Notes: a model not told the origin generated them from the letters alone. A stretch of 64,000 bases of DNA from Seonamhaeicola sp. S2-3 (GCF_001971785.1 NZ_CP019389.1:2057001-2121000), one strand, 5' to 3'. Numbered from the stretch's first letter, positions 22,589-32,804 are shown. Numbers and translations: made by a program.

Positions 22589-25261
22589 ATGAAAGTGAAA
22601 CAAACAAAATACATGAAATTGTCTGGTTTAGAGCCTTTGGTTTTAAATGAAAACAGCAACTTTATAAATGTAGGTGAACGAACAAATGTGGCGGGATCTC
22701 GTAAATTCTTGCGTTTAATTAAAGAAGAGAAATTTGATGAAGCGCTAGATATTGCACGTCATCAGGTTGATGGTGGTGCACAAATTATTGATATCAATAT
22801 GGATGATGGCCTTATTGATGGTAAAGAAGCTATGGTTAAATTTTTAAACCTTATTGCTGCAGAACCTGATATTTGTCGTGTACCAATAATGATAGACAGT
22901 TCTAAATGGGAAATTATTGAAGCAGGTTTGCAAGTAATACAGGGCAAAGGCGTGGTGAATTCCATTTCATTAAAAGAAGGTGAAGATAAATTTATCTGGG
23001 AAGCTAAACAGATAAAACGCTACGGTGCAGCTGTTATAGTTATGGCTTTTGATGAGGTTGGACAAGCCGATAATTACGAACGAAGAATTGAAATTGCAGA
23101 ACGTTCTTACCGTATTTTAGTAGATAAGGTTGGCTTTCCTTCTGAAGATATTATTTTCGACTTAAACATCTTTCCTGTGGCAACAGGAATGGAAGAACAC
23201 AGACGAAATGCTATCGATTTTATTGAAGCCACCCGTTGGGTGCGTCAAAATTTAGAGAATGCTAGTGTGAGTGGTGGTGTAAGTAATGTGTCGTTTTCGT
23301 TTAGAGGGAACAACATAGTGCGAGAAGCTATGCATTCCGTATTTTTATATTACGCTATTCAGGCAGGTATGAATATGGGTATTGTTAACCCTTCAATGTT
23401 AGAGGTTTATGACGATATTCCAAAAGATTTACTAGAGCATGTAGAAGATGTTATTTTAGACAGACGTGATGACGCTACAGAACGCTTATTAGAATTTGCC
23501 GAAACCGTTAAAGGTTCTAGAGCAGAAAAAACAGTAGACTTATCATGGCGAGAAAATCCGTTACAAGACAGAATTACACATGCGCTTGTTAAAGGAATTG
23601 ATGCTTTTATTATTGAAGATATTGAGCAAGCCAGACAAGAAGCTGCAAAACCAATTGATGTTATTGAGGGGCATTTAATGATTGGTATGAACGTTGTTGG
23701 CGATTTATTTGGAGCAGGAAAAATGTTCTTGCCTCAGGTAGTAAAATCGGCACGTGTAATGAAAAAAGCAGTGGCGTATTTAAACCCATTTATTGAAGCC
23801 GAAAAAACCGAAGAGGCAGAACCCGTTGGTAAAATATTAATGGCTACTGTAAAGGGTGATGTACACGATATTGGTAAAAATATTGTAAGCGTGGTACTGG
23901 CATGTAACAACTACGAAATTGTAGATTTAGGCGTGATGGTACCGCCAGAAAAAATTATAGAAACGGCCATAAAAGAACGTGTTGATGCTATAGGGCTTTC
24001 AGGTTTAATTACGCCTTCGTTAGATGAAATGGTGTATTTGGCCAAAGAAATGCAACGCGAGGATTTTGAAATTCCATTGTTAATTGGTGGGGCAACAACC
24101 TCAAAAGCTCATACTGCTGTAAAAATAGATACACAGTATAAAAATGCCGTGGTTCATGTAAATGATGCATCGCGTGCGGTTACTGTTGTTGGTGATTTGC
24201 TAAACAAAAAATCTTCAAATGAATATGTTGCTAAACTGAAGAAAGATTACGATGAGTTTAGAACCAAGTTTTTAAAACGTGGTAAACAAAAATCATATAT
24301 TTCTATTGAAGAGGCTAGAAAAAGGAAGTACCAAATAGATTGGGATAAAACAAACATAGTAAAGCCCAAAGAAATGGGTGTGCAAATGCTTAAACAATTA
24401 AGTTTAAAAGACCTTTTACCGTTTATAGATTGGAGCCCTTTTTTTAGAAGCTGGGATTTACATGGTAAATTCCCCGATATTTTAAAAGATGACTTGGTTG
24501 GTGAACAGGCTACCATTTTATATGAGGAAGCACAAACTATGATTCAAGAAATTGTAGCAAAACAATTACTTAAACCTAAGGCAGTTTTTGGATTGTTTGA
24601 AGCTAATACCGTTAACCATGATGATATTTTGGTAAAAAAGAAAGGCAAAGAAATTGCCGTTTTTAGAACCTTGCGTCAGCAATTAAAAAAGCGCGAAGGT
24701 GTTCCAAATCATGCCTTAGCAGATTTTGTAGCGCCAGAAGATATTGGAAAAACAGATTATGTTGGTGCTTTTTGTGTAGGTATTTTTGGTGCACAAGAAT
24801 TAGCCGATAGTTACAGAGCTAAAAACGATGATTATAGTGCTATTATGGCTCAGGCTATTGCTGATAGGTTTGCAGAAGCATTTGCAGAATATTTACATAA
24901 ACAAGTAAGAACCAAACATTGGGGCTATGCTGCAGATGAAGATTTAAGTAATGATGAACTGATTAAAGAAACCTATAAAGGTATTCGTCCAGCACCAGGT
25001 TATCCAGCGTGTCCAGATCACTTAGAGAAAAAAACCATTTGGCAATTGTTAGATGTTGAAAATGTTATTGGTGTAACCTTAACCGAAAGTTTAGCCATGT
25101 GGCCCGCAGCAGCTGTATCGGGGTATTATTTTGCTAATCCGGAAGCCAAATATTTTGGATTGGGAAAAATTAAAGACGACCAATTAACCGATTATGCTGT
25201 GAGAAAAGGCATAAGCAAAGAGGTGGCTAGAAAATGGTTGCACGCAAATTTGGCTGATTAA
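22589..25261 (+). CDS. metH: Methionine synthase, folate-, cobalamin- and SAM-binding modules (MetH C-terminal part)
   Basis: An 890-residue protein with the pterin-binding barrel ([16 protein letters not shown] at about 25-40 and [16 protein letters not shown]). The cobalamin cap follows near 330-400, then the Rossmann B12 domain with the lower-ligand motif [11 protein letters not shown] and [11 protein letters not shown]. The C-terminal activation domain includes [14 protein letters not shown] and ends by [21 protein letters not shown]. It lacks only the homocysteine module supplied by the gene immediately upstream. With metF next downstream, the unit remethylates homocysteine using 5-methyltetrahydrofolate. 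Confidence 0.95.
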   Translation: MKVKQTKYMKLSGLEPLVLNENSNFINVGERTNVAGSRKFLRLIKEEKFDEALDIARHQVDGGAQIIDINMDDGLIDGKEAMVKFLNLIAAEPDICRVPIMIDSSKWEIIEAGLQVIQGKGVVNSISLKEGEDKFIWEAKQIKRYGAAVIVMAFDEVGQADNYERRIEIAERSYRILVDKVGFPSEDIIFDLNIFPVATGMEEHRRNAIDFIEATRWVRQNLENASVSGGVSNVSFSFRGNNIVREAMHSVFLYYAIQAGMNMGIVNPSMLEVYDDIPKDLLEHVEDVILDRRDDATERLLEFAETVKGSRAEKTVDLSWRENPLQDRITHALVKGIDAFIIEDIEQARQEAAKPIDVIEGHLMIGMNVVGDLFGAGKMFLPQVVKSARVMKKAVAYLNPFIEAEKTEEAEPVGKILMATVKGDVHDIGKNIVSVVLACNNYEIVDLGVMVPPEKIIETAIKERVDAIGLSGLITPSLDEMVYLAKEMQREDFEIPLLIGGATTSKAHTAVKIDTQYKNAVVHVNDASRAVTVVGDLLNKKSSNEYVAKLKKDYDEFRTKFLKRGKQKSYISIEEARKRKYQIDWDKTNIVKPKEMGVQMLKQLSLKDLLPFIDWSPFFRSWDLHGKFPDILKDDLVGEQATILYEEAQTMIQEIVAKQLLKPKAVFGLFEANTVNHDDILVKKKGKEIAVFRTLRQQLKKREGVPNHALADFVAPEDIGKTDYVGAFCVGIFGAQELADSYRAKNDDYSAIMAQAIADRFAEAFAEYLHKQVRTKHWGYAADEDLSNDELIKETYKGIRPAPGYPACPDHLEKKTIWQLLDVENVIGVTLTESLAMWPAAAVSGYYFANPEAKYFGLGKIKDDQLTDYAVRKGISKEVARKWLHANLAD

Positions 25262-25332
25262 CCCGCGTTAGCGATTGTAGCAAGTTACCGTGTAACGCGA
25301 AAAGCGCGACCCGCAGGGGAACGCCCAAAAAA
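25262..25332 (-). repeat. GC-rich dispersed extragenic element, copy 1
   Basis: Directly after the metH stop, a GC-rich block in otherwise AT-rich DNA starts GCGTTAGCGATTG and ends GACCCGCAGGGGAACGCCC. Its reverse complement matches, in order, the blocks GCGTTCCCCT, GGGTCG, GCTTT-TCG, CAATC and CTAACGC of the element at 57369. The ends GCGTT / AACGC are complementary, and the interior can fold. This looks like a REP-type family scattered in flavobacterial genomes. It has no coding potential. Confidence 0.65.
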
Positions 25333-25381
25333 AGAAAATATGGATTTATTTCTGCTGAGGTGGAAATGATAAAAAATATAA

Positions 25382-26338
25382 ATGAAAGTAACAGACCACA
25401 TTAAAAATGCGAACGGAAAAACCTTGTTTTCGTTTGAAGTGATACCGCCTAAAAAAGGTAAAAATATTCAGGATTTGTATAATAATATAGATCCGTTAAT
25501 GGAGTTTAATCCGCCGTTTATTGATGTAACCACCTCACGCGAGGAGTATGTGTATATTGATAAAGGTAATGGTTTATTAGATAAACGTATTACACGTATG
25601 CGCCCAGGAACGGTGGGGATTTGTGCTTCTATTATGCATAAGTATAATGTTGATGCTATACCGCATTTGCTTTGTGGTGGCTTTACTAAAGAAGAAACAG
25701 AATATGTGTTGGTAGATTGCCATTATTTAGGTATAGATAATGTAATGGCATTGCGTGGAGATTCTATGAAAGATGAACCTTATTTTAAACCCTGTGAAGG
25801 CGGACACGCATTTGCTAGCGAGCTTGTAGGGCAAATTGCAAAACTAAACAGAGGGCAATATTTACATGATGATGTAGAGGTGGAAAGTAATTCTGATTTC
25901 TGTATTGGAGTAGCTGGTTACCCAGAAAAACACATGGAAGCTCCATCTTTACAAACCGATTTAAAACGCTTAAAAGCCAAGGTAGATGCGGGGGCTGATT
26001 ATGTTGTTACTCAAATGTTTTTTGACAACCAAAAGTATTTTGAGTTTGTTAAAAAAGCTAGAGAAATAGGCATAAACGTGCCAATTATTCCTGGTATTAA
26101 ACCTATTGCAGTAAAGCGCCATTTACAACTGTTGCCTCAGGTGTTTAAAATTGATTTACCTGAAGATTTAATTGATGCTGTAGAGGCTTGTAAAGATAAT
26201 AAGGCAGTGAGACAAGTTGGTATTGAGTTTGCTATTCAGCAGAGTAAAGAACTGTTAGATTTTGGTGTTCCCGTACTGCATTATTACTCCATGGGAAAGA
26301 GTGACAATATTAAGGCTGTTGCTTCGGCCTTATTCTAA
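25382..26338 (+). CDS. metF: 5,10-methylenetetrahydrofolate reductase MetF
   Basis: A 318-residue FAD enzyme that makes the 5-methyltetrahydrofolate used by MetH. The family opening KTLFSFEVIPPKKGKNIQDL is followed by PPFIDVTTS, MHKYNVDAIPHLLCGGFT, DNVMALRGDSMK and GVAGYPEKHMEAPS. DYVVTQMFFDNQKYFEFV and VPIIPGIKPI complete the barrel. It is the last gene of the riboswitch-controlled metH-metF unit, separated from metH by an extragenic repeat element. Complete, with the usual length. Confidence 0.96.
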   Translation: MKVTDHIKNANGKTLFSFEVIPPKKGKNIQDLYNNIDPLMEFNPPFIDVTTSREEYVYIDKGNGLLDKRITRMRPGTVGICASIMHKYNVDAIPHLLCGGFTKEETEYVLVDCHYLGIDNVMALRGDSMKDEPYFKPCEGGHAFASELVGQIAKLNRGQYLHDDVEVESNSDFCIGVAGYPEKHMEAPSLQTDLKRLKAKVDAGADYVVTQMFFDNQKYFEFVKKAREIGINVPIIPGIKPIAVKRHLQLLPQVFKIDLPEDLIDAVEACKDNKAVRQVGIEFAIQQSKELLDFGVPVLHYYSMGKSDNIKAVASALF

Positions 26339-26373
26339 TTAATGTTATACATTTGCTGCGTAAATTCACCCCA

Positions 26374-27471
26374 ATGAAGTTTTTGTTAGCCTGTTTTTTT
26401 TGCCTTATTTGCTATGTTACTGTAGCTCAAGAAAAGCAGTATGCCTCTTATTTTGATGTGAATTACTTTAAAGGTAATATTGCATTGCATAATGATGATA
26501 TCCTACATTTAATTCAGGGGCATCCAGAGGGGGTGATTTTAAGTTGGAACAAAAAAACTTTTGGATTTGAAGACTGGGAACAGCGTTATAACTACCCAGA
26601 TTATGGTGTGTCTTTTGCTTATCAAAATTTAAAGAATGAGGTTTTAGGAAACAACTATTCGTTATATGCTCATTATAATTTTTATTTTTTTAAGAGGAAT
26701 TTAATGATGCGAATAGGTCAGGGGATAGCGTATACTACAAATCCTTATGATAAAGAAGAAAACTACAGGAATATTGCTTTTGGATCTCGTATTTTGAGTT
26801 CTACTTATGCCATGTTAAATTATAAAAAGGAACGTATTTTTGGCAGGTTTGGTTTGCAAGCAGGTTTAACCTTTATTCATTATTCTAACGCTAATGTAAA
26901 GGCGCCTAATACCAGTATAAATTCTATAGCCTTAAATTTGGGACTAACATACAATTTAGAAGATACAAATCCAGAGTATCAACATACATTACTAGAAAAT
27001 GATAGTGAATTTACAGAACCCATTAAATATAACCTAGTTTTTAGAAGTGGGGTTAATGAAAGCGATATTATTGATAGTGGGCAATTTATGTTTTATACTT
27101 TGTCGGCTTATGCCGATAAACGCATTAATAGAAAAAGTGCTTTACAATTAGGAACCGATGTGTTTTTTTCTAATTTTTTAAAGGAATATATAAAGTATAA
27201 AGCGGTGGCGTTTACAGAAGAAGATGTGTCTGGTAACGAAGATTATAAGCGGGTTGGTATTTATGCAGGCCATGAGCTATTTGTAAATAGAATTAGTCTG
27301 GTTTCTCAATTAGGTTATTATGTGTATTATCCGTTTGATTTTGAAGGGCGTACATATTTCCGTATTGGTTTAAAACGTTATTTTGGTGATAAATTTTTTG
27401 GTGCATTAACATTAAAATCACATGGAGCAAAAGCCGAAGCAGTTGAATTTGGAGTAGGTGTACGATTATGA
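26374..27471 (+). CDS. Outer-membrane acyloxyacyl hydrolase (PagL-like lipid A 3-O-deacylase)
   Basis: A 365-residue secreted beta-barrel protein. The frame opens at a TTG at 26353, but the signal peptide starts at the ATG 26374 (MKFLLACFFCLICYVTVAQ), so that start is preferred. The diagnostic segment is GLTFIHYSNANVKAPNTSIN, which carries the His-x-Ser pair of the PagL catalytic site. Alternating aromatic/hydrophobic strands run to the C-terminal RL end. The expected activity is removal of an ester-linked acyl chain from lipid A in the outer membrane. It overlaps the following lipoprotein gene by 4 bp. Confidence 0.82.
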   Translation: MKFLLACFFCLICYVTVAQEKQYASYFDVNYFKGNIALHNDDILHLIQGHPEGVILSWNKKTFGFEDWEQRYNYPDYGVSFAYQNLKNEVLGNNYSLYAHYNFYFFKRNLMMRIGQGIAYTTNPYDKEENYRNIAFGSRILSSTYAMLNYKKERIFGRFGLQAGLTFIHYSNANVKAPNTSINSIALNLGLTYNLEDTNPEYQHTLLENDSEFTEPIKYNLVFRSGVNESDIIDSGQFMFYTLSAYADKRINRKSALQLGTDVFFSNFLKEYIKYKAVAFTEEDVSGNEDYKRVGIYAGHELFVNRISLVSQLGYYVYYPFDFEGRTYFRIGLKRYFGDKFFGALTLKSHGAKAEAVEFGVGVRL

Positions 27472-28214
27472 AAATCTTAAAATACATATTCATTTTTCTT
27501 TTTATTGTGGCTTGTGACAATGAAAATGCTAACGATTGTTTTCAAAAAACAGGAGATATTATACAACAAGAAATTTCGGTTGAAGCATTCAGCAAAATAT
27601 TTGTAAATAGAGATATTGAATTAATTATAACCGAAGGTGCTACCCAAAAAGTAGTGATTGAAACAGGCGATAACTTAATGAATGATGTTACTGTTGAAGT
27701 AGTAGATAGCCAATTAATTTTAACCGATAACAATACTTGTAATTATTTTAGAGACTACGGTGTAACCAAAGTGTATGTTATCTCTCCTAACATTACAGAA
27801 ATTAGAAGTTCTACACAGTATACCATTAGTTCAAATGGCGTGTTAACCTACCCTAGTTTAACAATTTTGTCTGAAGATTATGGCGCCCCAGATACCATTA
27901 CTAATGGTGAATTTAACTTAAATGTAAATAACAATAGTCTTATCATTGTTTTTAATAATTTGTCTAATTGTTATGTAAGTGGAAGCACTACTAATTTAAA
28001 TATAACGTTTGCAGCAAGTAATAGCCGTTTTGAAGGAGCACATCTTTTAGCAGAAAACGTTACTATTTCCCACCGAAGTTCTAATGACATGATTGTGAAT
28101 CCACAACAATCTATTCAAGGAGTAATAAGAAGCACAGGTGATGTGATTTCTAAAAACCAACCACCTGTGATTCAAGTAGAGGAACTCTATACCGGTAGGT
28201 TACTTTTTGAATAA
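27468..28214 (+). CDS. GIN-domain (DUF2807) lipoprotein
   Basis: A 248-residue surface or periplasmic lipoprotein with signal peptide MKILKYIFIFLFIVAC and a lipobox cysteine at about residue 16. After it comes the head-GIN pattern: a first strand with FSKIFVNRDIELIITEGATQ, then repeated short beta-strands with many Asn, Ser and Thr, as in right-handed beta-helix or solenoid proteins. The role of this family is not established; adhesin-like surface functions are suggested by its name only. It overlaps the PagL-like gene by 4 bp and converges with ackA, whose stop lies inside its 3' end (15 bp overlap). Confidence 0.8.
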   Translation: MKILKYIFIFLFIVACDNENANDCFQKTGDIIQQEISVEAFSKIFVNRDIELIITEGATQKVVIETGDNLMNDVTVEVVDSQLILTDNNTCNYFRDYGVTKVYVISPNITEIRSSTQYTISSNGVLTYPSLTILSEDYGAPDTITNGEFNLNVNNNSLIIVFNNLSNCYVSGSTTNLNITFAASNSRFEGAHLLAENVTISHRSSNDMIVNPQQSIQGVIRSTGDVISKNQPPVIQVEELYTGRLLFE

Positions 28215-29387
28215 ATCTACCGATTGTTTTGCTATTTCTAGTTCTTCGTTCGTAGGAATGACTAACACTTTAACTTTTGAGTTTTTAGAGTTAATTTCGT
28301 GTAAACCACCTGTACGAACTTTGTTTTCTTCAGTATCTAATTCAATTCCTAAATAATCTAAATCTTCACAAACTAGTTGGCGTATTAAACTTGAGTTTTC
28401 ACCAATACCTGCAGTAAATACAATAGCATCTAGTCCGTTTAATATTGCTGCATAACTTCCTATATACTTTTTAATGCGGTAAGCATTCATTTGCAATGCT
28501 AATTGGCAAGATTTATTTCCTTTTTCAGCTTCGGTTTGTATATCTCTTAAATCACTAAACCCTGTTAAACCTAGCATGCCGCTTTTTTTAAGTAGAAGTG
28601 TGTTAATATCATCTAGATTGTAATTTAATTCACTAGCTAAATGAAAAATAACAGAAGGATCAATATCTCCACTTCTGGTACCCATAATTAAGCCATCTAA
28701 AGGTGTTAATCCCATAGAGTGATCTATACTTTTACCGTCTTTTACAGCAGTTATACTACAACCATTTCCTAAGTGAATTGAAATAATTTTAGATTCTTTT
28801 TTGTTTAGATAAGCAATGGCTTGTTCTGAAACATATTTATGACTTGTGCCATGAAACCCGTATAATCTAATTTTATGTTCTGTTAAAAGCTCATTAGGTA
28901 TGGCGTATTTATAAGCGTGTTCTGGAATTGTTTGATGAAAAGCCGTATCAAAAACAACAGCTTGTTTAGCTTTAGGAAAAACTGCTTCTGCAACTTCAAT
29001 GCCTTCTAAATTGGCTGGGTTGTGTAGAGGTCCTAAGCTAAAAAGGGATTTAATATTTTCTTTAGCACTAGGGGTTACTTCTGTTGTTTTTTTAAATAGT
29101 GAGCCACCTTGTACTACTCTATGTCCCACAATATCAATGTCGTTGGCAGAAGAAATAATTCCAGTATCTTTATCAAGCAATTGTTTTGCTAATAGCTCTA
29201 ATCCAATTTTGTGATTTGCTATAGGAGTTGAGATTTCAATTTTATCTTTATTAGTTTTGAATATGAATTTTCCTTCTTCTAAACCAATACGTTCTATTAA
29301 ACCAGAGCAAAGAATTGTTTCTTCTGGCATTGCGAATAATTGAAATTTTAGAGAGGAACTTCCTGAGTTTAAAACAAGTACTTGCAT
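28200..29387 (-). CDS. ackA: Acetate kinase AckA
   Basis: A 395-residue ASKHA-fold kinase that interconverts acetyl phosphate plus ADP with acetate plus ATP. The N-terminal VLVLNSGSSSLKF is the family signature. HRVVQGG, FDTAFHQTIPEHA, GFHGTSHKYVSEQA, SIHLGNGCSITAV and MGTRSGDIDPSV hold the substrate and nucleotide residues in order. It lies one base after pta on the same strand, the classical acetate-overflow pair. The last codons overlap the convergent lipoprotein gene. Confidence 0.97.
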   Translation of the reverse strand: MQVLVLNSGSSSLKFQLFAMPEETILCSGLIERIGLEEGKFIFKTNKDKIEISTPIANHKIGLELLAKQLLDKDTGIISSANDIDIVGHRVVQGGSLFKKTTEVTPSAKENIKSLFSLGPLHNPANLEGIEVAEAVFPKAKQAVVFDTAFHQTIPEHAYKYAIPNELLTEHKIRLYGFHGTSHKYVSEQAIAYLNKKESKIISIHLGNGCSITAVKDGKSIDHSMGLTPLDGLIMGTRSGDIDPSVIFHLASELNYNLDDINTLLLKKSGMLGLTGFSDLRDIQTEAEKGNKSCQLALQMNAYRIKKYIGSYAAILNGLDAIVFTAGIGENSSLIRQLVCEDLDYLGIELDTEENKVRTGGLHEINSKNSKVKVLVIPTNEELEIAKQSVDLFKK

Positions 29388-29388
29388 A

Positions 29389-31476
29389 TTATATTTCTTG
29401 GGCTTGAATTGCGGTTATAATTACGGTGCTGTAAATATCATCAGATGTACAGCCTCTACTTAAATCGTTAACAGGTTTGTTTAACCCTTGTAGCATAGGG
29501 CCAATGGCAAGAGCGCCTGTTTCTCTTTGTACAGCTTTATAAGTGTTGTTTCCTGTATTTAAATCGGGGAAAATTAATACACTAGCTTCTCCTGCAACAT
29601 CAGAGTCTGGTAACTTACTTTTTCCAATACGTTTATCTACGGCAGCATCGTATTGAATAGGTCCCTCAATTTTTAGTGAAGGATTGGTGGCTTTGGCAAT
29701 TTCAGTAGCTTTTCTAACTTTATCTACATCTTCACCTTTTCCTGAAGCACCTGATGAGTATGATAACATAGCTACTTTAGGTTCAATACCAAAGTCTAAA
29801 GCTGTTTGGGCAGATGAAATAGCTATTTCTGCTAACTGTTCTGCATTGGGGTTTGGATTAATAGCACAATCACCAAAAATAGACACTCTATCTTCTAAAC
29901 ACATAAAGAATACAGAAGATACAATATTACAACCTGATTTTGTTTTTATAAATTGTAATGCAGGACGCAGGGTATGTGCTGTGGTGTGTACCGCTCCAGA
30001 TACCATACCGTCTGCATGTCCTTTGTGTATCATCATAGTAGCGAAATAAGATACATCAGACATGGCATCTTTTGCCATATCCATATTTATATTTTTGTGT
30101 TTTCTTAGTTCGTAAAAAGTATTTACATAATCATCAAAATGAGGTGATTTTTGAGGGAATACTACGTTTACATCATCAAGATTTAGAGGAATGTCATTAA
30201 GTTCAATATTTTCTTGAATTTTGTCTCTTTCACCTATTAATGTAATGTCAACTACTTGTGCATTTATTAATCTAGCAGTGGCTCTAAGTACGCGTTCATC
30301 ATAACCTTCTGGTAAAACAATGTGTTTTTTATTGCTTAATGCACGTTGTAAAAGGTTGTATTGAAACATTCTAGGAGTAAAAATATCACTTTGGAATGTT
30401 ACTAACTTATCGGCTAACTTATCGGTGTCTACGTGTTTTTCAAAAGTAGAAATTGATATAGATATTTTTTCTGTGTTTTCGGCATAAATTTTAGACTTAA
30501 CTTTTCCTATAGCGTTTGCGACATTAAACGTGCCGTCGTTTACACTAATAATAGGCACTACACTAGATAATCCTTCAATTAATTTTAGAATAGATTCTTC
30601 AGGAATTAATCCGCCAGTTAAAACAATACCCGAAATTTTTGGATAATTTTTAGATATATGGGCTTGTAAAGCACCTAGAATAATATCGGCTCTATCTCCT
30701 GCTGTTATAACTAAAGCGCCTTCTTTTAATTTTGTTAAGTAGTTTCTAAGTTGCATGGTGCCCACTCCAGATTTTTGAACTTGGTTGTTAAGCATGTCTT
30801 TGCCAAACAAAACTTTGGCATCAAGTGCTTTAACAATTTCTTTTAAGGTTGGGCTTGCTAAACTTTTAATTTTTGGTATTACGGCAATATTGGTATCATT
30901 AATACGCTCTAGTAATTTAGATTTTACACAGTCTAGCAGTTCTTCATCTACTTTATTGGTCATTATAGAAAGTACATCTACTTCTTCTTTAAAAGTGTCA
31001 TGAGCTAGCTGTACACTATCAACAATTTCTTTTTTCTTTTTACCATCTCCATTTATAACAATAATAACTGGAAGTCCTAGATTTTTAGAGATTAACATGT
31101 TTATATCTAGTTCTAAACTAGAATTTTCATGAGAGAAATCAGTGCCTTCAACTAAAATTAAATCGAAATGTTCTTCTAAGCGTTTGTATTTTTTTATGAT
31201 TTCATCAATAACATAACCAGATTTTCCTTGATTATATAAATCTAATACCTCACTTCTGGTGAATGCGAATGTTTTTTTGTAATTAATGTCAATATCAAAA
31301 TGAGAGATAACCGTATTAATGTGGTTGTCCATTTCTCCTGCTTCAACATCTTCAATAATTGGTCTAAAATAACCTACTTTAGCAGTTTTACCTAATAGCA
31401 TACGCATTAGCCCTAGAACTACTACCGATTTGCCGCTATTTGGTTCTATAGTAGCGACATAAATTCCTTTGCTCAT
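29389..31476 (-). CDS. pta: Phosphate acetyltransferase Pta
   Basis: A 695-residue long-form enzyme that converts acetyl-CoA and phosphate to acetyl phosphate. Residues 1-230 are the BioD-like P-loop region (ATIEPNSGKSVVVLGLMR), followed by a DRTGG domain around 240-350. The catalytic PTA domain from about 370 includes LPEGYDERVLRA, GMVSGAVHTTAHTLRP, YSSGASGKG and the terminal LNKPVNDLSRGC. It is the first gene of the pta-ackA operon; a -7 element lies on the minus strand at 31574-31581. It couples acetyl-CoA to ATP production with AckA. Confidence 0.97.
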   Translation of the reverse strand: MSKGIYVATIEPNSGKSVVVLGLMRMLLGKTAKVGYFRPIIEDVEAGEMDNHINTVISHFDIDINYKKTFAFTRSEVLDLYNQGKSGYVIDEIIKKYKRLEEHFDLILVEGTDFSHENSSLELDINMLISKNLGLPVIIVINGDGKKKKEIVDSVQLAHDTFKEEVDVLSIMTNKVDEELLDCVKSKLLERINDTNIAVIPKIKSLASPTLKEIVKALDAKVLFGKDMLNNQVQKSGVGTMQLRNYLTKLKEGALVITAGDRADIILGALQAHISKNYPKISGIVLTGGLIPEESILKLIEGLSSVVPIISVNDGTFNVANAIGKVKSKIYAENTEKISISISTFEKHVDTDKLADKLVTFQSDIFTPRMFQYNLLQRALSNKKHIVLPEGYDERVLRATARLINAQVVDITLIGERDKIQENIELNDIPLNLDDVNVVFPQKSPHFDDYVNTFYELRKHKNINMDMAKDAMSDVSYFATMMIHKGHADGMVSGAVHTTAHTLRPALQFIKTKSGCNIVSSVFFMCLEDRVSIFGDCAINPNPNAEQLAEIAISSAQTALDFGIEPKVAMLSYSSGASGKGEDVDKVRKATEIAKATNPSLKIEGPIQYDAAVDKRIGKSKLPDSDVAGEASVLIFPDLNTGNNTYKAVQRETGALAIGPMLQGLNKPVNDLSRGCTSDDIYSTVIITAIQAQEI

Positions 31477-31573
31477 TATACCTGTTTAATTTTTATAAAG
31501 ATACTATTTTGATTTATGTTTAATAATTTAAAATAGTTATCTAATGCTGTGTTAATATAAATTTAATACGGTG

Positions 31574-31581
31574 CAAAATTA
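31574..31581 (-). promoter_or_regulatory. Promoter -7 element for pta-ackA
   Basis: On the minus strand the bases read TAATTTTG, a perfect TAnnTTTG match, about 98 bp before the pta start. The -33 element is not clear. Confidence 0.5.
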
Positions 31582-31698
31582 ATAACCGAATATACTTTTA
31601 AAGATGATATTTGTCATGGTTTTTATAAAACCTAAAATTGGTTAACCAATTTAAATAAATAATTTAGATAAGCAAATATTTGTTTTTAAGAAGTAATT

Positions 31699-32595
31699 TT
31701 AGTTATTGGTTAAGTCTCTAAACAAAGTTTCTAAACTGGTGTTTTTTTGGTTTAGCTGAAGAATTTTTAATTGATTGTCATGCGCAAAGTCAAAAACATA
31801 AGAGCGCATATCTTCTGAAGTGTTAAATGTAATTTCATAAACAAAATCATGTGTGTTTTCAACGCTTTTTACTTTAGGTAATTGTTTTAAAAAGGCATTT
31901 TCAACTCTAAAGTCAAATTCAACAATTACAACTTGTTCTTTTTCTTCTCTTAATTCAGAAAGTTTTTTGTTGGCAACAATTTCACCTTTGTTAATTATAA
32001 TAACGCGGTCACACATGGCTTCAACTTCTTGCATAATATGTGTAGATAAAAACACGGTTTTTGTTTTACCAATGGTTTTAATTAAGCTTCTTATGTCAAC
32101 CAACTGATTGGGGTCTAAACCAGTGGTGGGTTCGTCTAAAATTAAAACATCTGGGTTGTGTAAAAGCGCTGTGGCTAAACCTACACGTTGTCTGTATCCT
32201 TTAGAGAGTTGTCCTATTTTTTTATGTGCTTCGGGAGTTAATCCGGTAAGTTCTATAACCTCGTTTATTCTTTCTTTTGATACTTTATAAATATGAGCAT
32301 TAAATTTAAGGTATTCTTTAACATACATTTCTGTATATAAGGGGTTGTGCTCTGGCAAGTACCCAACACTTAATTGAGCTTGCTGGGTATTTTGGTTTAT
32401 ATCAAACCCATTTACTTTAGCATTTCCATTGCTGGGTTTTATATAAGTGGTTAAAATTTTCATCATTGTAGATTTACCAGCACCATTAGGCCCTAAGAAC
32501 CCAACTATTTCAGGTTTATCAACTTTAAAAGAAATGTTATTTAAAGCTTTTTGGTTAGCGTAGCGCTTCGAAATATTTTTAACCTCAATAGACAT
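31699..32595 (-). CDS. gldA: Gliding motility ABC transporter ATPase GldA
   Basis: A 298-residue ABC ATPase with Walker A GPNGAGKST (35-43), signature LSKGYRQR (130-137), Walker B VLILDEPTTGLD (150-161) and H-loop STHIMQEVE. The opening MSIEVKNISKRYANQKALNN and the C-terminal extension of about 80 residues match GldA of gliding Flavobacteria, which works with GldF and GldG membrane proteins. Those partners are not in this window. Gliding genes in this phylum are typically scattered. A minus-strand -7 element lies at 32613-32620. Confidence 0.9.
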   Translation of the reverse strand: MSIEVKNISKRYANQKALNNISFKVDKPEIVGFLGPNGAGKSTMMKILTTYIKPSNGNAKVNGFDINQNTQQAQLSVGYLPEHNPLYTEMYVKEYLKFNAHIYKVSKERINEVIELTGLTPEAHKKIGQLSKGYRQRVGLATALLHNPDVLILDEPTTGLDPNQLVDIRSLIKTIGKTKTVFLSTHIMQEVEAMCDRVIIINKGEIVANKKLSELREEKEQVVIVEFDFRVENAFLKQLPKVKSVENTHDFVYEITFNTSEDMRSYVFDFAHDNQLKILQLNQKNTSLETLFRDLTNN

Positions 32596-32612
32596 ATTTA
32601 AAATATTTGTTT

Positions 32613-32620
32613 CAAAAATA
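32613..32620 (-). promoter_or_regulatory. Promoter -7 element for gldA
   Basis: The minus strand reads TATTTTTG, a perfect TAnnTTTG, 18 bp upstream of the gldA ATG. Confidence 0.5.
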
Positions 32621-32701
32621 AATGATTATATAAACTAAAGTAAGTTTTGCTGTAAAATCTTTAAAACTTTTAAAAAAAATACAAAAAAGTAATTTTACAA
32701 T

Positions 32702-32731
32702 TTTGATTTCTTAAAATATTAATTACTTTAG
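32702..32731 (+). promoter_or_regulatory. Promoter of the aromatic amino acid operon
   Basis: TTTG (32702-32705), 18 bases, then TACTTTAG (32724-32731), one mismatch from TAnnTTTG. The predicted start near 32737 places the transcript start a few bases before the leader peptide ATG at 32743, so the leader would be translated as soon as it emerges. Confidence 0.65.
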
Positions 32732-32742
32732 CCGCTGTAATT

Positions 32743-32799
32743 ATGAGAACAACAGCAGTTTATACATATTTTAGCTTTTATTACTTCTTTTTTAGTTAA
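32743..32799 (+). CDS. Phe/Tyr-rich leader peptide of the aromatic operon attenuator
   Basis: A short frame encodes MRTTAVYTYFSFYYFFFS and stops with TAA at 32797. Nine of its last twelve residues are aromatic (four Tyr, five Phe), including TAT TAC TTC TTT TTT in tandem. It sits between a good promoter and a terminator that directly precedes pheA. This is the arrangement of ribosome-mediated attenuation: scarcity of charged tRNA-Phe or tRNA-Tyr would stall the ribosome here and favour the antiterminator at 32805-32854. The peptide itself probably has no other job. It is too short for standard gene finders. Confidence 0.85.
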   Translation: MRTTAVYTYFSFYYFFFS

Positions 32800-32804
32800 A
32801 GGAA

